A stretch of 64,000 nt of DNA from Isoetes taiwanensis. Lineage: Eukaryota > Streptophyta > Lycopodiopsida > Isoetales > Isoetaceae. The position numbers and the translations under genes are program-made. Location of the stretch: NCBI GenBank assembly GCA_021234155.1, contig JAJEKV010000012.1:9638448-9702447 (forward strand), read 5' to 3'. Below the pieces are notes generated by a model. The model ran no database searches. It was not told the origin of the DNA and saw nothing but the letters and a program-made list of their open reading frames with translations. Positions within the stretch are counted from its first letter, which is position 1; each line of letters starts with the position of its first letter. Below, one piece after another: positions 57,106 to 64,000 of the stretch.

Positions 57106-59015
57106 TTACTCATGCAGACCCTTCACGCACTTATGTTGTCGAAGCTGATGCTTCTGATTTTGTTCTTGGTGGTATCCTATCACAGAAGGGGGATGATCAT
57201 GAGCTACATCCAATCGCCTATCACTCGCGAAAGTTCTAGGCTGCTGAAATCAACTATCCCATTTATGACAAGGAGTTGTTAGCTATAGTTGATTCTTTCG
57301 CGGAGTGGAAATGTTTTTTGGAAGGATCTCCTCATAAGGTCACAGTCAGTATGGATCATCAATCTAGAATATTTTCAGTCTACTCGAGTCTCAACCATCG
57401 CCAGACCCAGTGGCATATTCAAGTATTATCCTGCATTGATTTCGTGATCAAGTACTATCCTGGACCTCTCCAAGGGAAGACTGATGCCTTGTCTTGATGC
57501 TCCTATCTTGAGCCAAGCTGGATGATCCCCCGTTTGATCAGCAATCACAGGTTATCCTAGGGCCTGATCAGTTCCAGCTTATGGCCACCACTTTGTTCGA
57601 GAGATATCATGATACTGCCTTGTTGGGGATCTCGACCCTTGATCCATTGACCCAAGATGTACTTTCACATCTTGGCTCAGCATCATCTTCTCGACAAATG
57701 CAGTCGAACTATGATCGTTTTGAGAACCAAGATGGACTTCTGTTCTGCGATAGGCTTCTGTATATTCCAGATGATGATTCTCGACTTCAGGTTCTTTAGG
57801 CTTTTCATGACTCGCGTATGGCTGGACATTTTGGAGTAGCCAAGACTCTTCAACTTATTAGTCGGGAATATTGGTGGCCTGGGCTTCAATCCTGTGATAT
57901 CTGCTATCGAGTGAAGATTCCGAGACATCGTCCTCATGGTCTTTTGCAGCCACTTCCTATTCCAGATGGTCATTGGAAGAGTATTTCTGTGGACTTTATT
58001 CCGGAGCTGCCACTCTCTCGAGGAGATGATGCCATTATGGTCGTTGTTGATCGTTTCTCTAAGATGACTCATTTTATTCCCTGTGACATCACCATCACCA
58101 ATGAAGAAACATCTGATATTTTCCTTCGTGAAGTAGTTAGACTTCATAGACTACCAGGCAATAATGTCAACGATCGTGGATCCGAATTCATTGTAGGTTT
58201 TTGGAAGCGGCTTTTTGAGTTATTGTATATTGAACGCTCACTGACATCCGATCATCATCCAAAAAGTAATCGGCAAGCAGAATACACTAATCAGACTCTG
58301 GAACAATATTTGAGATGCTTTATCAATTATCAGCAAAAAGATTGGGTTGATTATCTTCCATTAGTTGAGTTTGCCTATAATAACTCAGTCCATGCTTCCA
58401 CTGGCCATACTCCATTTTTTCTGCACTTTGGCCAACATCCCCATTGGTCTTTTGTGTTCATGGCAGTGCCTCTATATATCCTAGTGCCGAGTCCTGACTT
58501 GAGAAACTCCAGGCACTTCAAGTAGATCTTCAGTACCATCTTCTTCAGGCGCAGGAGCACTATCGGCATTATGCCGATCTACATCGGCAGGCAGCACCGA
58601 CATTTCATGTTGGTGACCTTGTCTGACTTCTCTATAGGGACCTTCCTACCTCACATCCCTGCAACAAGCTTGATAATTGCCACCTTCATCCTTATCAAAT
58701 CTCGGCCCAGATCAGCGATGTGGCATTCTGGCTCAAGCTCCCTCCAACTGTTCGTCTCCATCTAATATTCCATGTTTTGCTCTTGGAGCCTTACGCAGTT
58801 AATCCTTTCCCGAACGACATTCCTCCGCCACCACCACCAGTGGAAATGGAATGAGAAGTTCGAAGTTTCCTAAGATTTTGGACTCCAAGTTTCTGCGTGG
58901 ACGCTTGTATTACTTTGTCGATTGGGATGCGTACTCACCAAGTGATAGAACTTGGGAACTTGATGAGAATCTGACTAATGTATCTGATAAAATTGTGGAT
59001 TTTTACTGACGTTAT
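57106..59015 (+). pseudogene. Ty3 chromovirus pol remnant: RNase H, integrase, chromodomain
   Basis: RNase H (VVEADASDFVLGGILSQKGD, then YDKELLAIVDSFAEWKCFLE, ending GPLQGKTDALS) is followed by integrase with the zinc-finger region (MAGHFGVAKTLQLISREYWW, SCDIC) and D,D,E core: SVDFIPELP, NDRGSEFI and QAEYTNQTLEQYLR. At about 58880-59010 a chromodomain reads KFLRGRLYYFVDWDAYSPSD, RTWELDENL and then YPNKP. Chromodomains steer integration to marked chromatin. The sequence style (LQGK-DALS, YPNKP tail) is that of fungal-type/Tcn1 chromoviruses. Stops (TAG after SRKF, stop after DALS), frameshifts and a short deletion before SCDIC show that it is inactive. Gag, protease and reverse transcriptase are missing upstream. 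Confidence 0.85.
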
Positions 59016-59070
59016 CCAAATAAGCCTAGTTTGTACCCCAATTCCAGCTCCTAGGACTCGTTGCCATCGT

Positions 59071-59083
59071 AGGAGGGGGCTGG
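59071..59083 (+). other. Polypurine tract
   Basis: AGGAGGGGGCTGG stands immediately before TGTGACG, the LTR start, at the end of the coding remnant. It fits the plus-strand primer and shows that the following LTR is the 3' one. Confidence 0.7.
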
Positions 59084-59159
59084 TGTGACGACCATATGGG
59101 TATTTGTATCATACAAGCGTTATGCATATGTACAAAAGATGATCGTCACACGGATGTAC

Positions 59160-59231
59160 AAAGGTAGTTACATGAGGTGGAATTTGAACTCGCAACCTTC
59201 TAGTTGCGAGTCAAGCATATTTGCCAAAGTT
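59160..59231 (-). other. tRNA-like segment inside the LTR
   Basis: On the minus strand TTTGGCAAATATGCTTGACT is followed by CTCGCAACTAGAAGGTTGCG, which can pair as an anticodon-arm-like stem, and then GAGTTCAAATTCCACC, a T-arm/B-box-like sequence. The order mimics a tRNA. It lies in the 150 bp absent from the other LTR. Not a functional tRNA gene as far as I can fold it. Confidence 0.4.
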
Positions 59232-59976
59232 CATGTGACGTTCCAGCATAAGTATATTATACTGCCACGTCACACGTACATGTCATCATGACAAGTACTT
59301 GAGAGCCGTAATAAAGGGCTGCACCTAGGGGGCAACTTCGTGAGTTGTGCATGTGCATTAAACATATACAACTAAACCCCCTTTGCCAAGTGGCAATAAC
59401 CCATTGGATCCTTTCTAACCTAACCCTAAAAGTTCATATATAAGGAACTAAAGGGGAAACCCTAAACCTTTTCTTCTTTCGCAATTAGGGTTTCCCTGAG
59501 CCATTCTGGCCAAGCCAAGACCCTAGTCCGCATTGCCAGGTATCGAAAAGCCGCATTTGCACAACAGATCTTCCAGGAGCAGCAGCCTTTAGCCTGAACA
59601 AAGGCATGGACGCATTCCGAGGAGCTGGAGCGAGTCAGGGATCAGGTAAATAGTCATTCTGTTGTGCAATGCCGATTTTTAGTCCGGCAATGAGCTGGTT
59701 TAGCATGTTAGTTCAGCCTTAGAGGCTTTATAGATCCCGAGATCACAAGCTCTAACAAAAGAACCTAACTATGGATGTTTAAGTAGATAGATTATACATT
59801 TCAGTTCTTTGATGATGATGGTTATTTCACTCTATGTTCTCCTATGTGTTGGGAAGGGGGGTAGAGACCCTGAAAGCCTCTGTAGCAGATGATCCTAGAT
59901 AGCCTCATTAATTCCCAATTAATGCGGCCTGTGCACAGGAGCCCGCCTGGTTGTGGGTGGCGGGGCTAGACCGGTT

Positions 59977-61384
59977 CACTACAAGAGAATGTCTGCTTCG
60001 CGTCAGAAAATTCGTCAGATTCCCTTCACAGATGTGGTTCAGGCCAGACACATATGGCTGACGCATATTCTGACGAATATTTTCTGACGAAATATCGTCA
60101 GATTTTTCGTCAGGTTATTCGTCACAAATCTTACGTTTATTCTGACGATTATGCGTTAGAATAATCGTCATAATTTACGTCACAACTTTCGTCAGAATAA
60201 TCGTCATATTTTTCGTCATAATTTTCGTCAGACTATTCGTCACAATTTACGTCAGAATTTTCGTCGTGCATTTCGTCATATTTCTCGTCATAATAGTCGT
60301 CAATGTTTTCGTTAGTTTTATCATCACAATTTTCGTTAGTATATCCGTCAATATGCATGGACATTCGTCAGAAAGTTTCATCATTTTTGTTATAATTATT
60401 AGGTAAAGATGTAAATTGAGTTTGTTTAAAGTGGTTTAGTATAACAATTGAAGTGTTTGGAGTAGTTTTCCAAGTAAAGTTGTTCAAAGACAACATGCTG
60501 CCATTTGGTTATTCTCGTCAAGCATATTTCACCTTTCTATTTTATAGAAAGGCTAATAAGGTACAATGAACAAGCTAGAAAACCCCAAAAGAAACTTTTG
60601 ATGTATTATGCAAAAATTTGATTCCAACAATCACTGAGTTTAGCCAATATTTTTACTCTCCGGTAACTTCTTTCTTACAAAGATAGCATACAAATACCAA
60701 TAGTGTATCAAAAATATACCTTTCCTCTACTAAGGTACTACAATGTCCTTTTTCATGTGTCCCTGTTGGCCATCAACGATGGCTTGGCCCAAATGCCACA
60801 TGTCAAGAGACGAGAACTTTCAAACATGTTCCAGAAAATTATCCTAAAATTGCTTGCAAAGACTCTGCATAAAAACAGGCATGCCCATCAGAATTCTTGC
60901 AACTTCGACAAACAACTTCTCAACCTTAAATTCACATGGTAAACTTACCACAATCCCCACATACGATATGTTACTATAAAGCCTTCCATTCTGATGCACT
61001 TGCCCACTATATTGAGCAAATTCCTCACACCTTCACGTTCCGTCCAATCCTGATTAGATCTAACCTCGTTATTATATGCCAATGATATTACTAAATCAAT
61101 TTTAATAACCGGCAATAGCTTTCTCAAAACTTTGTTCTACAACTAGAGGTGGGCATTACAATACATCATGGACCGTATTAGCAACTCTGCTACAGAGCGT
61201 AGACAGTTTGCTTACAAAAAACAGGACATTGAAATGAAATGTCTGAAAAGCTTTCATTTCCAATCCTATGCAGTATGCTATATCTCAGTCTTGATTCTTT
61301 GTGGTCCTATGAGAAATGGTAGTTTGTAAGCCTATTCTGAGCTATTAGTTTCACAAGCTTCCAATGGACATGAATCCCCCACAA
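59977..61384 (+). mobile_element. CACTA-like insertion in the LTR, one end only
   Basis: It starts CACTACAAGAGAATG after the LTR sequence CTAGACCGGTT and is followed by about twenty TTCGTCAGA/ATTCGTCA-type motifs in 59998-60370, a subterminal array. LTR homology resumes near 61385 (AGTCTGAGCCCTGGGTAGGA), but about 460 bp of LTR present in the other copy are missing and no opposite TIR is seen. The insertion was probably followed by a deletion that removed its right end. No transposase recognised. Confidence 0.65.
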
Positions 61385-61699
61385 GTCTGAGCCCTGGGTA
61401 GGATCCCCTTTATGTTGCTAGTACTTATGTTGATGTATTGTTCATGTGATGATTATGATGTATTCACTCTTTGGGTGACTTTATTGATGTATTGTTGTCA
61501 TGTGCTCATGTTTATTCGCGCTTCCGCAGCTAGGTCGACCTGAAGGAAGACGGGGCAAATGACCCATCTACTCTTCCCTTGCTGGCTCAGTCCTTGGGAT
61601 TGGTGTCAGGTGGATGGCCCTGCCGGTTTGGCTGTCAGGGGGATGAACTCCACCTTCTGATACGATGAGAGCATCGTAGAGGAAGTAGGGGACGTCACA

Positions 61700-62465
61700 G
61701 TTCATTATCAATACTTATTGAAGAGATTACTTTGCATTTTCCTTCATACATATTGATGTCCAGGGGGTTCTGGATTATTCTAGAACTTGGCACATATATC
61801 CCACATGCATTCGTGCAGAAAACAGGCTTCCAGTATATAAGGGGGCGTTCGACGCTAACAGTGGATATTCCGATTCAACGCCAGTCTTGAGCCTTCTAGA
61901 CATCTGTCTTGTGTTCCTGCTTGCTTTTGGGCCATTGTATTCTTGTTTCTCCATTATATATCAGATCTTTGTCGTTCTTGGCGTATTTCTTGTGTATTTC
62001 TTTCGTATTTTTCACATATTTCCCTTGTTTTCGCATAGGTTCATGACAATTTCCATTGCCCTGCTCGATTTCTTTGGCAAATAAATTAGTCTTCAACTTA
62101 GATGGGTTGGATTACCAACTTTTTGTCATGATTGCAACTCCAGACATTTTTCCTCCATGGTTTGTCAACATAAAGGCTAGGCCAAAATTGCAGATGGTGT
62201 ATAGATTGATGGGAGAGCTTTGAAGTCAGCTAATATAGCCACCTCTATGGTTATAAGAGAAAATTTATATCCCATCAACTTTATTAAAAACCAGACTAAT
62301 TGGTTGCCCTACTCTTCACGAAATAATATCGGTAATGATAACAGTTATGATGATGCTAGTCAAGCGCTTTCTCTGGGGGTTGAAGTGGACTATAATCAAT
62401 GGCAATAAGAAAAGAATTCAAAGGAGAAGAGAATAGAGACAGAAACTTACACAAAAGGATACAAC
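61700..62465 (+). other. LINE 5' region or other promoter; no gene
   Basis: A TATA-like AGTATATAAGGGGGCG at 61830-61845 and pyrimidine-rich sequence follow the LTR. It may be the 5' untranslated part of LINE copy 2 or the end of another element. No coding motif. Confidence 0.35.
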
Positions 62466-64000
62466 ATGCTCTGGAAGTTCACAATGCAGTCTGGAATCAA
62501 AATTAATCTTCTCAGGATTAATACTCATTCAGAGCAGCTAAGAGAGAATGAAGAATCCTTCATTATGGGAAATAAGGGAAAACGGGTGGATACTCCCATA
62601 TCCTCAAGTATCCGGAATTTAAATATTCAAGAAGCAATCACAGATAGTGAAATAAATAAAAACATTGCATCAAACAATGTCAACTCTAGAACCAAGGTTA
62701 TGTGTAACAATAAGTTTCGAGTTTTAACTGACATAAGTGATGAGTTTTGTGCAGATACTGAAGAGCCATTAACTCTCCACCAAGATTTACCATATGTCCT
62801 CAGCACTGATCCTACAAATATTCACATACACCCCCATCCCTGCCTCTTATTGATTTGGCTAACCAACCTTCTATCCCCCAATATAATAATTCAGTTTCTG
62901 AATTTGTTGCAAGGCAACTTTCTGAGTTACATGTGGACTTCAGTTTACATGAGGATATAAATGAGAAAGATATAACTACAGGCAAGAAGGTTAATTCGGA
63001 AGATGAGGCAACCCATTTGAAGGAAAGGAAAAAATAGGGAAAAATCAGTGGATGAGAATACAGGCAATATAGTGACAGGGACAACTTCCTCAAATTTGGC
63101 ACAAGAATATGTTGATGCTGATATAGTTCTATCCTCATTTGACAAGGACAAGGCGCATTACATAAACAATTCAGCAGTGGATGTTGCAGACAATCTTCTT
63201 GCCAGACAAGATCTAAACCATTGTATTTCTCAATTAATGGTAATAATCCACTTTCTCTTAATGATGTAGATAATATAATCCAAAATAACTGCTGTCAATC
63301 TAAATTTTGGGCCTGTCCTCATCTTCTAGATATTGATAGCTCTGATAAAGAAAATAATTGCTCATCAGTCATTAAGACTTGTGGTCAATTCTTATTCTTT
63401 TCTAACATAGCTTCTTCTAAGTCTAACCCAAAAAGGTCCAACTCAAAAAAAAGATTAAATTGAGGAGGCATTCGATATTGCTTGGCACCCCTGCTCTCCA
63501 TACTAGGCATCAATTTAAGAGAAACACTAGGAGCCAATCTAGAGGTTTAGTTTAGATTTCTTCCTTCTTCTTTCTGGATTTTCTCTCCCTTTTATCTGCT
63601 CATGAAGATCATGAGATGGAATCTTAGGGGTATTAAGGGCCCTCTAAAGAGAAAAAGAGCCATCTTTAAGATTAGAGATTATCATGCTGGCATTATATTG
63701 TTGCAAGAATTAAGACTTCCTAATTTTGAATGCTCCAATCTTGCTGATTGGATTGGCCTTGGATGCTTCTATCTGGATTGATGCTACAAGCACCTCTGGT
63801 GGTCTTCGCATTTGGAAAAACCTTAATCGCACTCTCATATACAACAATCTAGTAAGCAGTGATCTATGCATCTACTGTTTCCAAAAAGAGAGAAACCTTA
63901 TGGTCTCAAATTAATACTTGGCTCCAGAATCATTACTCCTTATCTTGGATTATGGCAGGGGACTTCAATAACACCCCAAGTTGGGACTTAAAGGTTGGGA
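62466..64000 (+). pseudogene. L1-type LINE copy 2: ORF1 and start of ORF2 (runs off window)
   Basis: The ORF1 region (62466-63549) is broken into several frames and ends with a basic tail (TPALHTRHQFKRNTRSQSRG) that matches copy 1 at 43.1 kb. ORF2 starts at 63602 with MKIMRWNLRGIKGPLKRKRA and has LLQELRLPNFECSNLADW. Frame changes near 63765 and 63860 follow, then SLSWIMAGDFNNTPSWDLKV at the window edge. It belongs to the same LINE family as 42989-45570. It is inactive, with a short deletion compared with copy 1 after LIYNN. Confidence 0.8.

Larger units (their letters stand above)
59084..61699 (+). repeat. 3' LTR of the chromovirus, with insertions
   Basis: Ends are TGTGACG (59084) and CGTCACA (61699), a perfect 7-bp terminal inverted repeat. 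It belongs to the same family as the minus-strand LTR at 20675-22198 but is about 1.1 kb longer. The excess is explained by a CACTA-like insertion from 59977 and by about 150 bp at the left end (59084-59233) that the other copy lacks; a second TGTGACGTTCC start lies at 59234. A TATATAAG box at 59437-59444 is the likely promoter. No primer site follows 61699, consistent with a 3' LTR. Confidence 0.8.

Noticed and set aside
59160-59231. Functional tRNA gene
   Set aside because: T-arm and anticodon-arm-like parts are visible but no full acceptor stem could be paired; it is more likely a SINE or tRNA relic.
61830-61845. Start of another LTR element
   Set aside because: A TATA-like run is present, but there are no TG...CA ends, no primer site and no partner LTR nearby.

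Overview
The window is nuclear DNA of a land plant. The evidence is a tandem polyubiquitin gene (50740-51657), fragments of a plant soluble inorganic pyrophosphatase and of an OSCA/CSC1-type channel with plant-like GT-AG exon borders, an LTR-retrotransposon primer site matching plant initiator tRNA-Met, and an autonomous plant-type Helitron. A chromodomain Ty3 element resembling the fungal/Tcn1 branch, otherwise mostly known in plants from mosses, lycophytes and ferns, hints at a non-seed plant; that part is inference. Only the polyubiquitin gene looks like an intact host gene. Almost everything else is mobile DNA, heavily nested and mostly broken.

Layout: 1-4.4 kb holds small repeats, a 5'-truncated LINE with a 12-bp target duplication and a CACTA-type end. 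4.4-13.2 kb (minus strand) holds two related Ty3 gag-pol remnants, separated by a third LTR element with a coiled-coil ORF. Inside the first Ty3 remnant sits a small Mutator-like element with a perfect 9-bp target duplication. 13.2-17.65 kb has no recognised gene. 17.65-17.85 kb ends in a Helitron 3' terminus. 17.85-22.2 kb is the most unusual part: on the minus strand an LTR with its tRNA-Met primer site is followed by two genes with their own TATA boxes. One has an N-terminus nearly identical to the histone H3 tail and a C-terminal H3 histone fold, with a long charged middle; the second may be a divergent H2A/H2B-type fold. Two copies of a 53-63-bp imperfect palindrome lie upstream of each.

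26.7-40.3 kb is a head-to-tail pair of Helitrons (556 bp and 13.0 kb) in one target site; paralogous empty sites for that insertion lie in the same window. The large one encodes the HUH-Rep and Pif1-like helicase. Its Rep gene is split between two codons by a 3.6-kb DNA transposon with 25-bp perfect inverted ends. The helicase half has frameshifts and a stop.

41-46 kb contains minus-strand non-LTR reverse transcriptase and plus-strand L1-type LINE pieces. 46.9-49.2 kb collects fragments of several host genes (OSCA, pyrophosphatase and unknown), a transduplication pattern. Polyubiquitin follows. 51.7-57 kb is gene-poor. 57.1-61.7 kb is the end of a chromodomain Ty3 element with its 3' LTR; that LTR is the same family as the one at 20.7-22.2 kb and is itself invaded by a CACTA-like end. 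62.5-64 kb is a second copy of the LINE seen at 43 kb.
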